64,000 bases of DNA from Brucella pseudogrignonensis (GCF_002252525.1 NZ_NNRM01000048.1:156042-220041); one strand, 5' to 3'. Positions 25,288 through 34,636 are shown, numbered from the stretch's first letter. The notes: generated from the sequence alone by a model not told the origin. Made by a program: numbers and translations.

Positions 25288-26247
25288 ATGAGCGGCTTTC
25301 TTGCCCTTCTGGATGACGTTGCAGCAATCGCAAAAATTGCTGCGGCTTCGGTCGATGATATATCCGCAAATGCAGCGAAAGCTGGCAGCAAAACCATTGG
25401 TGTCCTGATCGACGATGCTGCCGTCACACCGAATTATGTTGTTGGGATAGCTGCTGCGCGCGAATTGCCAATGATAGGCAAAATCGCGATAGGCAGTTTG
25501 CGAAATAAAGCCCTGCTTATTCCGGCACTCTTGGCACTGGATTATTTTTTGCCGATCGCAATTACCGCGCTTTTAATGATCGGCGGCGCTTATCTTTGCT
25601 TCGAAGGTGCAGAGAAAGTCTGGCACAAACTTTTCCCAAGCAATGACCATCATGAGCATGGCGGTTCAAAAGAAAAAGATCCAACTGCGCTGGAGGAAAA
25701 GCGCGTTGCAGGTGCAATCAAGACCGATCTCATCCTATCCGCTGAAATCATGACACTAGCGCTTTCCATGATCGAAACCAATTCAATCTGGATCGAGCTT
25801 TTTACGCTGATTGTAGTCGGCATTATGATCACTGTTTTGGTCTATGGCGTCGTTGCCGTCATCGTAAAGCTTGATGATTTCGGCGTCCTCATGGCTAGGA
25901 AAGGACGGCTTTCGGTGACACGCGCATTGGGCCGGTGGACAGTCCGCGCCGTACCTAAGCTCCTGCTTCTTCTCACCATAATTGGAACAGCCGCAATGTT
26001 ATGGGTGGGCGGCAATATCTTTATCCATGGCCTTCATGAACTTGGTGTCCATCAGCCATTTGCATGGATTTCCGAAACAGCCAGCAATCTGGCTGCGTTC
26101 GTGTCGGCCGGCTTCTCGGGAACTGTTAACTGGTTCGCCACGGCCTTTGCTGATGGTGTCTTCGGCTTTGCTCTTGGTTCAGCAATAGTGATTATTATGG
26201 CCAAAGTTGTAGAACCACTTTGGAATACCGTTGGCCAAAAATCCTAA
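25288..26247 (+). CDS. DUF808 family inner-membrane protein (YedI-like)
   Basis: A 319-aa multi-helix membrane protein. The N-terminal signature MSGFLALLDDVAAIAKIAAASVDD and the AGSKTIGVLIDDAAVTPNYV block are diagnostic for DUF808/YedI. About seven hydrophobic segments follow, with a His/Glu-rich cytoplasmic loop near residues 118-130. The ATG at 25288 has CGGAGA upstream and starts exactly at the family N-terminus. Function is unknown in all relatives. It is a single gene closed by a bidirectional hairpin. Confidence 0.88.
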   Translation: MSGFLALLDDVAAIAKIAAASVDDISANAAKAGSKTIGVLIDDAAVTPNYVVGIAAARELPMIGKIAIGSLRNKALLIPALLALDYFLPIAITALLMIGGAYLCFEGAEKVWHKLFPSNDHHEHGGSKEKDPTALEEKRVAGAIKTDLILSAEIMTLALSMIETNSIWIELFTLIVVGIMITVLVYGVVAVIVKLDDFGVLMARKGRLSVTRALGRWTVRAVPKLLLLLTIIGTAAMLWVGGNIFIHGLHELGVHQPFAWISETASNLAAFVSAGFSGTVNWFATAFADGVFGFALGSAIVIIMAKVVEPLWNTVGQKS

Positions 26248-26255
26248 TTATGCAG

Positions 26256-26287
26256 AATGAGCGAGGAACGGGTCTTCCTCGCTCATT
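26256..26287. terminator. Bidirectional terminator
   Basis: AATGAGCGAGGAA (26256-26268) pairs perfectly with TTCCTCGCTCATT (26275-26287) around a six-base loop, between convergent genes. Confidence 0.8.
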
Positions 26288-26293
26288 GTTATC

Positions 26294-27034
26294 TTAGATC
26301 ATACCACCATTGGCACGCAGAACCTGCCCATTTATCCAGCGACCATCTTCGCCGACAAGGAAAGCCACTGCAGATGCGATGTCTTCCGGAGTTCCAAGGC
26401 GCTCCAACGGGTTCATTTTTGCCATCCGCTCAATCAGTTCGTCAGATTTGCCATTTAAAAACAAATCAGTTGCCGTCGGTCCCGGTGCAACGGCGTTCAC
26501 CGTGATATTTCGACCGCGCAATTCCTTGGCAAGAATTCCTGTGAGGGTTTCGACTGCAGCCTTGGTTGCAGCATAAACACCATAGTTTTCAAGCTTCAGA
26601 CCAACCACACTTGTTGAGAAGTTGACGATACGTCCACCATCACGCAAGCGCTGGGCAGCCTCTCTCATCGTGTAAATGCTGCCCTTAAGATTAATCGCAA
26701 TCTGGCTATCAATGACTGAGTCATCGCCGTCCTTTACGGAAGCAAGTTTCATAATACCGGCATTGTTGACCAACACATCTACTCCACCAAAGGCGGATTC
26801 CGCACTTTCAAACATATGTTTAACGGCCGCAGCATCGCTCACGTCTGCTTGATGAGCGACGGCCCGACCGCCTGACTGGATAATTTCTGCGACTAATTTT
26901 TCAGCAGCATTTTTGTTACCAGCATAATTGACGATTACGGTAAAGCCATCAGAAGCTAACCGACGTGCGATAGCAGCCCCAATACCACGCGATGCGCCTG
27001 TAACGATTGCAACTTTGTCCTTGTTTGCTGACAT
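26294..27034 (-). CDS. Short-chain dehydrogenase/reductase
   Basis: A 246-aa classical SDR. It has the cofactor motif TGASRGIG at residues 12-19, NNAG at 90-93, a catalytic serine near 140-142, and Y154 with K158 (YAATK). The APGPTATDLF and DGRWINGQVLRANGG segments are typical of FabG-like SDRs. AAGGAA precedes the ATG at 27034; an in-frame longer start is not supported. It is divergent from a LysR regulator, with 141 bases between. That layout suggests LysR control of this enzyme. Its substrate is not predictable. Confidence 0.9.
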   Translation of the reverse strand: MSANKDKVAIVTGASRGIGAAIARRLASDGFTVIVNYAGNKNAAEKLVAEIIQSGGRAVAHQADVSDAAAVKHMFESAESAFGGVDVLVNNAGIMKLASVKDGDDSVIDSQIAINLKGSIYTMREAAQRLRDGGRIVNFSTSVVGLKLENYGVYAATKAAVETLTGILAKELRGRNITVNAVAPGPTATDLFLNGKSDELIERMAKMNPLERLGTPEDIASAVAFLVGEDGRWINGQVLRANGGMI

Positions 27035-27175
27035 GAGCCTAATTTCCTTAAGATGTGTGTTTAAAAATTTCATCCGAGTGCAGCGCATTGGGATTGCGCT
27101 TTTCACCTTTGAGACGAAACATAGCGCTTCTAAAACGCCGGATAATCATCCATAATTCGGCATCACTATCCGAAA

Positions 27176-28117
27176 ATGGCGAATAGTATTATGGATCGAT
27201 TTGATGCCATGCGGGTTTTCACCCGTGTCGCGGAACGACGCAGTTTCACGCTCGCAGCAGAAGATTTAGGCCTGCCGCGCTCAACCGTAACAGATGCAAT
27301 CAAGCAACTGGAGAAACGTCTGGGTGTATGTCTTCTACAGCGAACGACGCGCCACGTCAGTCCAACGCTAGACGGTGAGGCCTATTACCGCCGCTGCATT
27401 TCTATCCTTGAAGAACTGGAAGACGCGGAGGGTGCGTTTGCTGGTGCAAAGCCTAAGGGTCTATTGCGTATCGATGTGCATGGAACATTAGCCCGGCATT
27501 TCCTTATGCCTGCATTGCCACGTTTCTTTCAAACATACCCCGATATCGAAATTTATATGAGCGAAGGTGATCGCTATGTCGATCTTGTTCGCGAAGGCAT
27601 CGATTGTGTTCTGAGGGCAGGTGTTCTGCAGGACAGCGATATGATCGCTCGTCGTGTCTCTTTGTTGAAAGAGGTCACATTGGCTTCCCCGGCCTATGTT
27701 GAGCGTCACGGTAAGCCTTCACATCCAGACGAACTAACAAATGGCCATCACATGGTCGGTTTTCATTCGACATCGACAGGCGGTTTGCTCCCGCTTGAAT
27801 TTACCGTCGCGGGCAGGGTAGTGGAACTTAGTCTGCCCGCGCCAATGTCAGTTAATGCCGCTGAAAGTTACGTATCAGCTGCTTGTCTTGGTCTGGGACT
27901 TATTCAGGTTCCCATTTACCACGTACAGAAATCGCTTGAAGCCGGTGAATTGCTTGAGGTTCTAGCCGATTTTCCTCCAAAACCGACACCGGTATCTTTG
28001 CTCTATAGGCGAGAGAGGCAGCTTTCTCCACGCGTACGTGTTTTCATGGACTGGTTGCAACGTGAGTTCAAAGAAGCGCAGGCCTTCGACACAGACCTTG
28101 CATTCGTGCAGTCTTAG
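27176..28117 (+). CDS. LysR family transcriptional regulator
   Basis: A 313-aa LysR regulator. The winged helix-turn-helix covers residues about 8-65 (FTRVAERRSFTLAAEDLGLPRSTVTDAIKQLEKRLG). The effector domain is of the PecT/DgdR-like class common next to SDR and oxidoreductase genes. The first ATG (27176) and a second at 27191 are both plausible; neither has a strong ribosome site. It most likely controls the divergent SDR gene, and possibly itself, from the shared 141-base promoter region. Confidence 0.9.
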   Translation: MANSIMDRFDAMRVFTRVAERRSFTLAAEDLGLPRSTVTDAIKQLEKRLGVCLLQRTTRHVSPTLDGEAYYRRCISILEELEDAEGAFAGAKPKGLLRIDVHGTLARHFLMPALPRFFQTYPDIEIYMSEGDRYVDLVREGIDCVLRAGVLQDSDMIARRVSLLKEVTLASPAYVERHGKPSHPDELTNGHHMVGFHSTSTGGLLPLEFTVAGRVVELSLPAPMSVNAAESYVSAACLGLGLIQVPIYHVQKSLEAGELLEVLADFPPKPTPVSLLYRRERQLSPRVRVFMDWLQREFKEAQAFDTDLAFVQS

Positions 28118-28148
28118 CGTATGTCAGTGTCCGGGGATGTTTTGAAAC

Positions 28149-29198
28149 ATGGTGCGATTGCAATCATTCATGCGAAATATGCGATATGCAGCAATCCGCA
28201 GAGGATTGGATGCAATTGCATTTTCCGGTCTGGGTAAGTTGTTCCCATCCAGCGGTGGGCGTGGTGTAATCTTTACTTTGCATCATATCGGCGCGGATAA
28301 AACTGACGAGTTTCGCCCAAACTCCATCTTATCGGTTACACCTGAGTTTCTGACAGACACAATCGAAACTGCGTTTGATGCGGGTCTTGTGCCAGTCCAT
28401 CTGCACGATCTTCCCGCGTTACTTGCAAATAAGTTGGATAATCGAAAATTCGTAGCTTTCACATTTGATGATGGTTATCGCAACAACGCTGAGATTGCTG
28501 CTCCGATCTTCCGCAAGTTCGGAATTCCCTACACAGTTTTTCCCACGATGGGCTTTGTCGAACGCACCCATACAATCTGGTGGGAAACGACGGAAGCACT
28601 CTTGAGAAATACAACGGAGATTAGCTTCGATTTCGGTAGAGGATCTGAGACCCTATGCACCAAAACGGTCGCGCAAAAATATGAGGCTTTTGACCGATTA
28701 GCCGCTTTCGTTCGCGCTTTCGATGAAGACGAAGCTGTCCGACGGATCGATGATCTAGCCGTTAGCCAATGCGATGTCGATCCGCGAGCCATCGTTAATG
28801 ACATGGTCATGGATCAGACCGAACTTAAAGCACTGGCTGCTGATCCGCTCGCTCATATCGGCGGACACACGATCGCGCATGTCAATCTTCGGAGCGTAAG
28901 CGAAGAACGCCTCACACATGAAATAGAGGCATCTCAAGCCGCAATAGAGCGCGTTGTGGGCTATCGACCAAAATCGTTTTCCTATCCATACGGCTGGTGT
29001 TCCGCTGTCGGAGAACGTGAAATCGAGATGGTAGCAAAAGCTGGCTTTCAGGTAGCGGTCACAACACAGCCAGCGGTCCTCCAACGTTCTGACGCGTTGA
29101 GACCAACAGCCATAAAGCGTATATCGCTGAATGGCGATTTTCAAAAGCAACGCTACGTCAAAGCTTTGATCTCAGGTCTCGCCTTCAAATTCTTATAG
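28149..29198 (+). CDS. Polysaccharide deacetylase (CE4 family)
   Basis: A 349-aa carbohydrate esterase 4 protein. Motif 1 TFDDGY is at residues 105-110, with the catalytic and metal-binding aspartates. The metal histidines appear in GGHTIAHVNL near residue 238, and motif 3 SYPYG near 278. No signal peptide is evident, so it may act in the cytoplasm or on a lipid-linked glycan. Family members remove acetyl groups from chitooligosaccharide or surface polysaccharides. It starts 32 bases after the LysR gene but the link may be incidental. Its 3' end overlaps the convergent regulator by six bases. Confidence 0.85.
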   Translation: MVRLQSFMRNMRYAAIRRGLDAIAFSGLGKLFPSSGGRGVIFTLHHIGADKTDEFRPNSILSVTPEFLTDTIETAFDAGLVPVHLHDLPALLANKLDNRKFVAFTFDDGYRNNAEIAAPIFRKFGIPYTVFPTMGFVERTHTIWWETTEALLRNTTEISFDFGRGSETLCTKTVAQKYEAFDRLAAFVRAFDEDEAVRRIDDLAVSQCDVDPRAIVNDMVMDQTELKALAADPLAHIGGHTIAHVNLRSVSEERLTHEIEASQAAIERVVGYRPKSFSYPYGWCSAVGEREIEMVAKAGFQVAVTTQPAVLQRSDALRPTAIKRISLNGDFQKQRYVKALISGLAFKFL

Positions 29199-30089
29199 GC
29201 TCGGATCGGATTCGAGTAATTCCATGCATAATGCCTTGCTGGCCGCGGAAATATCAGGATTGAAGACTAGCCAATAGCCTTTCTTGCTCTTGAGGGTGAC
29301 GTCGCAAGCCGGAACGAGTTGCCCTCGCTTTATCGCACCATCAATCAAACCGGCCCAGCCAAGAGCCACGCCCTGTTCGGCAATTGCTGCTTCGAGCACC
29401 AAATTATAGGTGTTAAACACCAAACCGTAATTTCCGTCCTCAATTTCCTCACTAATAGAGTCAAGCCAGGTCTGCCAAGTGTACCAGCGATCACCTTGTA
29501 GAGTATCGAGGTGCAAAAGTGCTGTCGAACTTAAACCTTTTCCATTCGGAAATGGGCCATTTCGTTCCAGAAAGCCGGGAGAACAGACCGGCACAACGGA
29601 TTCCCCGACAAAAGGGATAGCATCTTTGGGAAAATCCTCGCGCGATCCGAACAGAACGGCGATGTCAGCCTCCCTGTGATCGAGAGGCTGCAGCATCGAA
29701 GATGCTGTAATGCGAACATCAACGTCTGGATACTTTGGCCTAAAATTTGCGACACGCGGCATCAACCAGAAGGCAGCAAAGCCATAATCCGTAGCAATCC
29801 TAAGCCCCGGCGTGCGCTGTCTACGCTTGATCTGCTGGATAGCCTCGTCGATTCCATTCAACCCTTGCCGCACGGCCTCATAAAGTATGCGTCCTTCGGG
29901 CAAGATTTCGACGCCGCGCGCCCGTCTGGCGAAGAGTGAGACGCCCAGACGTTCCTCCATGCGTTTTATTTGATAGCTAACGGCAGGTTGCGTCATCCCC
30001 AGTTCACGCGCTGCAAGGGTCAGATTTTCCAACCGCCCCACCGCTTCAAAAACACCAAGACTGCCAAGATCCCAAGATGGAGAAACCAT
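29193..30089 (-). CDS. LysR family regulator of choline-sulfate utilisation
   Basis: A 298-aa LysR protein with the GcvA-like N-terminus LGVFEAVGRLENLTLAARELGMTQPAVSYQIKRMEERLG. The effector domain holds TDYGFAAFWLMPRV and TLQGDRWYTWQTWL. It corresponds to the choline-sulfate transcription factor found beside betC in rhizobia and Brucella relatives. AAGG upstream supports the ATG at 30089. It is divergent from choX, 140 bases away, and probably activates choX-betC in response to choline sulfate or choline. Confidence 0.88.
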   Translation of the reverse strand: MVSPSWDLGSLGVFEAVGRLENLTLAARELGMTQPAVSYQIKRMEERLGVSLFARRARGVEILPEGRILYEAVRQGLNGIDEAIQQIKRRQRTPGLRIATDYGFAAFWLMPRVANFRPKYPDVDVRITASSMLQPLDHREADIAVLFGSREDFPKDAIPFVGESVVPVCSPGFLERNGPFPNGKGLSSTALLHLDTLQGDRWYTWQTWLDSISEEIEDGNYGLVFNTYNLVLEAAIAEQGVALGWAGLIDGAIKRGQLVPACDVTLKSKKGYWLVFNPDISAASKALCMELLESDPSL

Positions 30090-30229
30090 AAACAACCTTT
30101 ATATCTGCAATAAAAAATGAATGTCTTTTCCCTTATCCTTAAAGATGTTTTCCTTAAAGCCAGAATGCAAGACATAACGAAATTTGATTTTACCGAACAG
30201 GTTTCGTTAAAGCCAAACAGGGGAAAAGA

Positions 30230-31174
30230 ATGCGCTATCTCAAATTGACGGCATTAGCATTGGCAGCGTTCACGGGGCTTACGGGCGCGGCTGCTGCAGC
30301 AGATCCTGCTGCATGTGAAACTATCCGCCTTTCCGATCCAGGCTGGACCGACATTACATCCACAAACGCCATCGCAAGCGTGCTGCTGGATGGGCTGGGC
30401 TATAAAGCCGATGTGAAAACAATGTCGGTACCAATTGGATATGAAGCCCTCAAGACCAGAAACATCGATGTATTCCTCGGCAACTGGATGCCAGCACAGC
30501 AGAAGTTCCGTGACGACCTCGATAAAGCAAAGGCTGCTGAAGTGCTGGTCAAAAACCTGGAAGGCGCCAAATTCACTCTTGCTGTGCCGGATTATGTAGC
30601 GAAAGAGGGCGTAAAAGACTTTGCCGATCTGTCAGCCCATGCTGACAAATTTGGCAAGGAGATTTACGGTATTGAGCCAGGCGCTCCGGCAAACCAGAAT
30701 ATCCAAAAAATCATCGAAGATAAGAAATTCAAGCTGGATGGCTGGAATATTGTCGAATCGAGTGAGCAGGCCATGCTTGCGCAGGTCGATCGTCGAAATA
30801 AAGACAAGCAGTGGGTGGTCTTCCTTGCTTGGGCACCACATCCAATGAACACCAAACTCAATATTGAATATCTGTCGGGCGGTGACGATTATTTCGGCCC
30901 CAACTATGGTGGCGCAGAGGTTTATACGCTTTCGCGTACCGGTTGGGCTCAACAATGTCCGAATGCTGCGAACTTCTTCAAAAAGCTCGTCTTCACAGTC
31001 GATATCGAGAATGAATTAATGGACAAAATCCTGAACGAAGGAGCTGAAGGTCCAGCTGCAGCTACTGCTTGGTTGAAAGCCAACCCAGAACATGTTGACA
31101 AGTGGCTGGAAGGTGTGACGACCCTTAAAGGTGAGCCCGGTGCCGCAGCTGTGAAAGCCAAACTCGGTCTATAA
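30230..31174 (+). CDS. choX: Choline-binding periplasmic protein of an ABC transporter
   Basis: A 314-aa binding protein with a signal peptide (cleavage about residue 24) and the quaternary-amine pattern of ChoX. The blocks are RLSDPGWTDITSTNAIASVLLDGLGY, VFLGNWMPAQ, YGIEPGAPANQNIQKII and VFLAWAPHPMN, which supply the aromatic box for choline. The AGGGGA ribosome site lies eight bases before the ATG. In Sinorhizobium choX is followed by choW and choV permease/ATPase genes; here it is followed directly by betC and no choWV is present, so its membrane partners must be elsewhere. Confidence 0.92.
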   Translation: MRYLKLTALALAAFTGLTGAAAAADPAACETIRLSDPGWTDITSTNAIASVLLDGLGYKADVKTMSVPIGYEALKTRNIDVFLGNWMPAQQKFRDDLDKAKAAEVLVKNLEGAKFTLAVPDYVAKEGVKDFADLSAHADKFGKEIYGIEPGAPANQNIQKIIEDKKFKLDGWNIVESSEQAMLAQVDRRNKDKQWVVFLAWAPHPMNTKLNIEYLSGGDDYFGPNYGGAEVYTLSRTGWAQQCPNAANFFKKLVFTVDIENELMDKILNEGAEGPAAATAWLKANPEHVDKWLEGVTTLKGEPGAAAVKAKLGL

Positions 31175-31195
31175 CCTACACTGAACATGCTTTTA

Positions 31196-31218
31196 GGCGG
31201 GCGTTTTCGACGCCCGCC
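31196..31218 (+). terminator. Stem-loop between choX and betC
   Basis: GGCGGGCGT (31196-31204) pairs with ACGCCCGCC (31210-31218) around TTTCG. The sequence after it is only moderately T-rich, so it may attenuate transcription into betC. Confidence 0.65.
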
Positions 31219-31259
31219 ATTCTGCATTTTGATTTCTTTCCATTTATGGTCTTAGCCAA

Positions 31260-32768
31260 ATGAAAAAACCGAATATCCTCGTTCTGATGGTCGATCAGTT
31301 GAACGGAACGTTCTTCCCCGACGGGCCTGCTGATTTCCTGCATACGCCAAACTTGCGCAAACTAGCTGAGCGCTCGGCACGCTTTGCAAATTGCTATACC
31401 GCAAGCCCACTCTGCGCGCCGGCACGCGCATCCTTCATGTCAGGACAGTTGCCTTCCCGAACAGGCGTCTATGACAATGCCGCTGAGTTTTCGTCAGAAA
31501 TACCCACCTATGCGCATCACTTGCGCAATGCAGGCTACCAGACAGCATTATCCGGCAAGATGCATTTTGTCGGACCGGACCAGCTGCATGGTTTTGAACA
31601 ACGCCTGACGACAGATATTTATCCTGCCGATTTCGGCTGGACGCCAGATTACCGTAAGCCGGGTGAGCGTATTGACTGGTGGTATCATAATCTCGGTTCG
31701 ATCACGGGAGCCGGCTCCGCCGAGATTACCAATCAGCTCGAATATGATGACGAAGTTGCTTATCAAGCCGAAGCGAAGCTTTATGACCTTGCTCGCGGTC
31801 ACGATGACCGCCCATGGTGCCTGACTGTAAGTTTCACCCACCCGCACGATCCTTATGTGGCGCGCAAGCGCTTCTATGATCTCTACGCAGATATTCCAGA
31901 GCTTGATCCGAAGATCAGACCTTTATCTGAAGGTGAAATCGATCCCCACAGTGAGCGCCTGCTGCGCGCTTGCAAGGCTGAAGACTATGATCTCACGCGC
32001 GAGCAGGTAAGGGCTGCCCGCCAGGCCTATTTTGCTAATATCTCCTATGTAGATGAGAAGATTGGCAATCTGCTCGATGTAATAGAGCGATGTGGGATGA
32101 GCGACAATACATTGATCGTCTTCACATCCGATCATGGTGATATGCTCGGTGAGCGCGGTCTTTGGTTCAAAATGAACTTCTTTGAAGGCTCGGCGCGCGT
32201 GCCGTTGATGATCGCAGCACCCCAGCTAAAACCGGGTTTAGTCGAACAGGCAGTATCGACCCTTGATGTTTTGCCAACTTTGTCCGACCTCGCAGGTATC
32301 AACCTGCACGGCATCGTGCCATGGACCGACGGCGTTTCGCTTATCGATGTCGTATCCGGTGCTAGTTCAAGAGGTGCAGTTCCTATGGAATATGCAGCCG
32401 AAGGCACGGTCGCGCCGATGGTTTCTCTTCGGGAAGGGGACTGGAAGCTAAATTTCTGCAAGGTCGATCCACCTCAGCTGTTCAATCTTGCAAGTGACCC
32501 TGATGAGTTGGAAAATCTGGCTACTTCCACAAAACATAAAGACGTGCTTGAACGTCTTGTCGATGCCGCCGAGAAGCGTTGGGACCTTGAATTGTACGAT
32601 AGCCAGGTGCGAGCCAGTCAGGCGCGGCGCCATGTGGTTTATCCCGCTCTTCGCAACGGCGCTTACTATCCTTGGGACTACCAACCTCTACAGAAGGCAT
32701 CAGAACGCTATATGCGCAATCATATGGATTTGAATGTTCTTGAAGAAAATCAGCGCTTTCCGCGTTAG
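31260..32768 (+). CDS. betC: Choline-sulfatase
   Basis: A 502-aa type I sulfatase that splits choline-O-sulfate into choline and sulfate, supplying choline for betaine synthesis and sulfur. The formylglycine motif CAPAR starts at C52 (SPLCAPARASFMSGQLPSRTG). Metal ligands are in VLMVDQLNG and TSDHGDMLGERG near residue 290. The C-terminal DQ..RASQARR..V..AL..G and MRNH extension is specific to BetC. Length is as expected. It follows choX by 85 bases, with a hairpin between, and a strong terminator follows. betA and betB are not in the window. Confidence 0.95.
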   Translation: MKKPNILVLMVDQLNGTFFPDGPADFLHTPNLRKLAERSARFANCYTASPLCAPARASFMSGQLPSRTGVYDNAAEFSSEIPTYAHHLRNAGYQTALSGKMHFVGPDQLHGFEQRLTTDIYPADFGWTPDYRKPGERIDWWYHNLGSITGAGSAEITNQLEYDDEVAYQAEAKLYDLARGHDDRPWCLTVSFTHPHDPYVARKRFYDLYADIPELDPKIRPLSEGEIDPHSERLLRACKAEDYDLTREQVRAARQAYFANISYVDEKIGNLLDVIERCGMSDNTLIVFTSDHGDMLGERGLWFKMNFFEGSARVPLMIAAPQLKPGLVEQAVSTLDVLPTLSDLAGINLHGIVPWTDGVSLIDVVSGASSRGAVPMEYAAEGTVAPMVSLREGDWKLNFCKVDPPQLFNLASDPDELENLATSTKHKDVLERLVDAAEKRWDLELYDSQVRASQARRHVVYPALRNGAYYPWDYQPLQKASERYMRNHMDLNVLEENQRFPR

Positions 32769-32775
32769 ATCTAAT

Positions 32776-32805
32776 AAAAAGGCTGATCAAAAATCAGCCT
32801 TTTTT
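32776..32805. terminator. Rho-independent terminator after betC
   Basis: AAAAAGGCTGAT (32776-32787), loop CAAAA, ATCAGCCTTTTTT (32793-32805). It is symmetrical enough to work for the convergent GntR gene too. Confidence 0.9.
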
Positions 32806-32807
32806 AA

Positions 32808-33533
32808 TTAGCGAAGAATGTCAGAAAGACGCTTCTGTTCTTTCTCAGTCCGGTCAAGATTGAGACCCGTCAGAAGGTCCAGAATGTGCGTTTTCATCAA
32901 GGCAGACGCCTCATCGGATCTATGTTGTTCTATCGCATCAACGAGCGCGTTATGCGCATGGCTTTCACAAGTCGTTTCCCGACGTTGCCAGTACAGAGCA
33001 ATAATCAGTGAAGAACGTGGTAAAAGCTCAGCCACAAAACCCGCCAGGATAGAATGTCCCGCAATCTCAGCAAGATCGAGATGGAAGCGAGCCGATAATC
33101 TGATGGCGTCGCTGTCCCGCCCAGCATGAAGTGCTTCGTGCTCGTCATGCAAATGCTTGCGGAGCTTGGCGATATCCTCGGCGGTTGCGACCTGAGCGGC
33201 AATAGCTGCAACTTCCGGCTCGATCAGCGTCCGCGCTTCAAAGACCTCACGCGCTTCTTCGCGTGAGGGTTCAGCGACAAAGGCGCCACGATTGGGTTCA
33301 AGCCGCACGAGACGATCATGGGCGAGAGCCTGCAAGGCTGAACGCACAACCGCACGGCTCACAGAATAGATCGTTGCCAGCTCATCTTCTGGTAGTTTGG
33401 TTCCCGGCAGCAATTGATGGCCGACAACAGCATCCCGCAGGCCCTGATAAACCGGATGCCAGCGTGTGGCTCCGTTACTGGTTCCGGTCTCGCTATGGTC
33501 TGTTGGTTGAGTGTCAAGAAAGTTCATTTGCAT
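32808..33533 (-). CDS. GntR family regulator, FadR/FCD subgroup
   Basis: A 241-aa GntR-type regulator. The winged helix spans about residues 27-90 (LRDAVVGHQLLPGTKLPEDELATIYSVSRAVVRSALQAL). An all-helical FCD effector domain follows, with metal-site histidines in ARFHLDLAEIAGH and ESHAHNALVDAI. The start may be 33533 or the ATG two codons later. It lies downstream of the racemase/ABC group on the same strand, separated by 166 bases. A TGTCAACA element just upstream (33625-33632) recurs as a perfect inverted repeat before the ABC binding-protein gene. It probably regulates that operon. Confidence 0.88.
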   Translation of the reverse strand: MQMNFLDTQPTDHSETGTSNGATRWHPVYQGLRDAVVGHQLLPGTKLPEDELATIYSVSRAVVRSALQALAHDRLVRLEPNRGAFVAEPSREEAREVFEARTLIEPEVAAIAAQVATAEDIAKLRKHLHDEHEALHAGRDSDAIRLSARFHLDLAEIAGHSILAGFVAELLPRSSLIIALYWQRRETTCESHAHNALVDAIEQHRSDEASALMKTHILDLLTGLNLDRTEKEQKRLSDILR

Positions 33534-33624
33534 CCGGATAGAAACTGCGCGGATTGATCAACGACCGCGACCATATTACTTTTTTAGAGTTCACTCACTT
33601 ACATATCGAACCCGGCTTATCGAG

Positions 33625-33632
33625 TGTCAACA
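33625..33632. promoter_or_regulatory. Candidate GntR/FCD operator half-match upstream of the regulator gene
   Basis: TGTCAACA is identical to the core of the ATTGT-CA-ACAAT palindrome at 39397-39408. FCD regulators commonly bind TTGT-NN-ACAA-type sites. The match here is short, so this is weak alone. Confidence 0.4.
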
Positions 33633-33699
33633 AACGCCGCGATTTGATCTACAAAATAGAGTTTAAAAGTTGCATATCCACTTCTGAAGCCAGTTCCAT

Positions 33700-34431
33700 T
33701 CATCTTCCGGGTGAATAAGGTTCAAAAATTCCTTGAAACGCCTTGGTTCTTGGCGGCAGATATCCACCGCGTTTTGACGTTTTCAAGCCTAAACTCACCA
33801 GACCTTCACAGAGCTTTACTGCAGCAGTCACACCGTCGATCACTGGCAAACCATGTTCTTCCGACAAAGATGCAGCAAGATCAGCCATACCCGCACAGCC
33901 AAGAACAATTGCCTCTGCATGATCATCACGGATTGCACGCGCAATCTCTTCCGAAATTCGCTTTCGCGCGTCTGAGCCCGGCACTTCAAGCTCCAACACC
34001 GCGACATCACTTGCACGAACGCGCGCGCAACGCGTCGCCAAGCCGTAACGCACGAGATTATGCTCGATTGCCGGAACAGAGCGGGAGAGGGTCGTCACCA
34101 CACTGAATTTCCCCGAGATTAAGCTCGCCATATGAAAGGCAGCCTCTCCAATACCGATGACAGGCATTGTTCCCGCGCAACGCGCCGCATCAAGACCGGT
34201 ATCATCGAAACAGGCTATGATGCAGGCGTCCGCATTAGCATGTTTCTGCATTTCACCAATCATGCCTGGAATTGCAAAAACTTCATCGAAATAACCTTCA
34301 ATGCTAGGCGGACCGTCCTTGGGATTAACGGCAATAATATTTGTATTGGCTAGCGCAATGCTTCGTGCGGCTTCACCAATTTTCTTAGTCATAGAAGAAG
34401 TCGTATTCGGGTTGACGACAAGTATGTCCAT
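33700..34431 (-). CDS. Asp/Glu/hydantoin racemase family protein
   Basis: A 243-aa member of the aspartate/glutamate/hydantoin racemase superfamily. The start MDILVVNPNTTSSMT is the HyuA/hydantoin racemase signature. The two catalytic cysteines are in IIACFDDTG (about residue 74) and VLGCAGMADL (about 188). Hydantoin and allantoin racemases interconvert enantiomers of cyclic ureides; maleate isomerases are a sister group. It is the last gene of the minus-strand ABC operon, 205 bases after the second ATPase gene. Its position suggests it acts on the imported compound. Confidence 0.85.
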   Translation of the reverse strand: MDILVVNPNTTSSMTKKIGEAARSIALANTNIIAVNPKDGPPSIEGYFDEVFAIPGMIGEMQKHANADACIIACFDDTGLDAARCAGTMPVIGIGEAAFHMASLISGKFSVVTTLSRSVPAIEHNLVRYGLATRCARVRASDVAVLELEVPGSDARKRISEEIARAIRDDHAEAIVLGCAGMADLAASLSEEHGLPVIDGVTAAVKLCEGLVSLGLKTSKRGGYLPPRTKAFQGIFEPYSPGR

Positions 34432-34467
34432 TTCCTCAAACCATCGTTTTTTATCGTTGTTGATGGC

Positions 34468-34508
34468 TTGAAGCGCGCTGCGTTTTGAATGGCCTTGTCG
34501 CGCTTCAA
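34468..34508. repeat. Intercistronic inverted repeat
   Basis: TTGAAGCGCG (34468-34477) and CGCGCTTCAA (34499-34508) form a perfect 10-bp stem with a 21-base loop just upstream of the racemase gene. No T-run is present on the minus strand. Confidence 0.5.
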
Positions 34509-34588
34509 GTTATTATTATTAAAAAGGAAACCCAGCTATCAGGTTTCGCAATTACCCCAAGCATTGAACCGGCTTGAAGCTGAATTCT

Positions 34589-34622
34589 AGCAGCTGTGCC
34601 TTGCCCCCACGACACAGCTGCT
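34589..34622 (-). repeat. Stem-loop directly after the livF-like gene
   Basis: AGCAGCTGTG (34589-34598) pairs with CACAGCTGCT (34613-34622). It is 14 bases beyond the ATPase stop codon and has no T-run. It is more likely an mRNA end-protecting hairpin than a full terminator. Confidence 0.55.
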
Positions 34623-34636
34623 GATCTGGTCAACGA

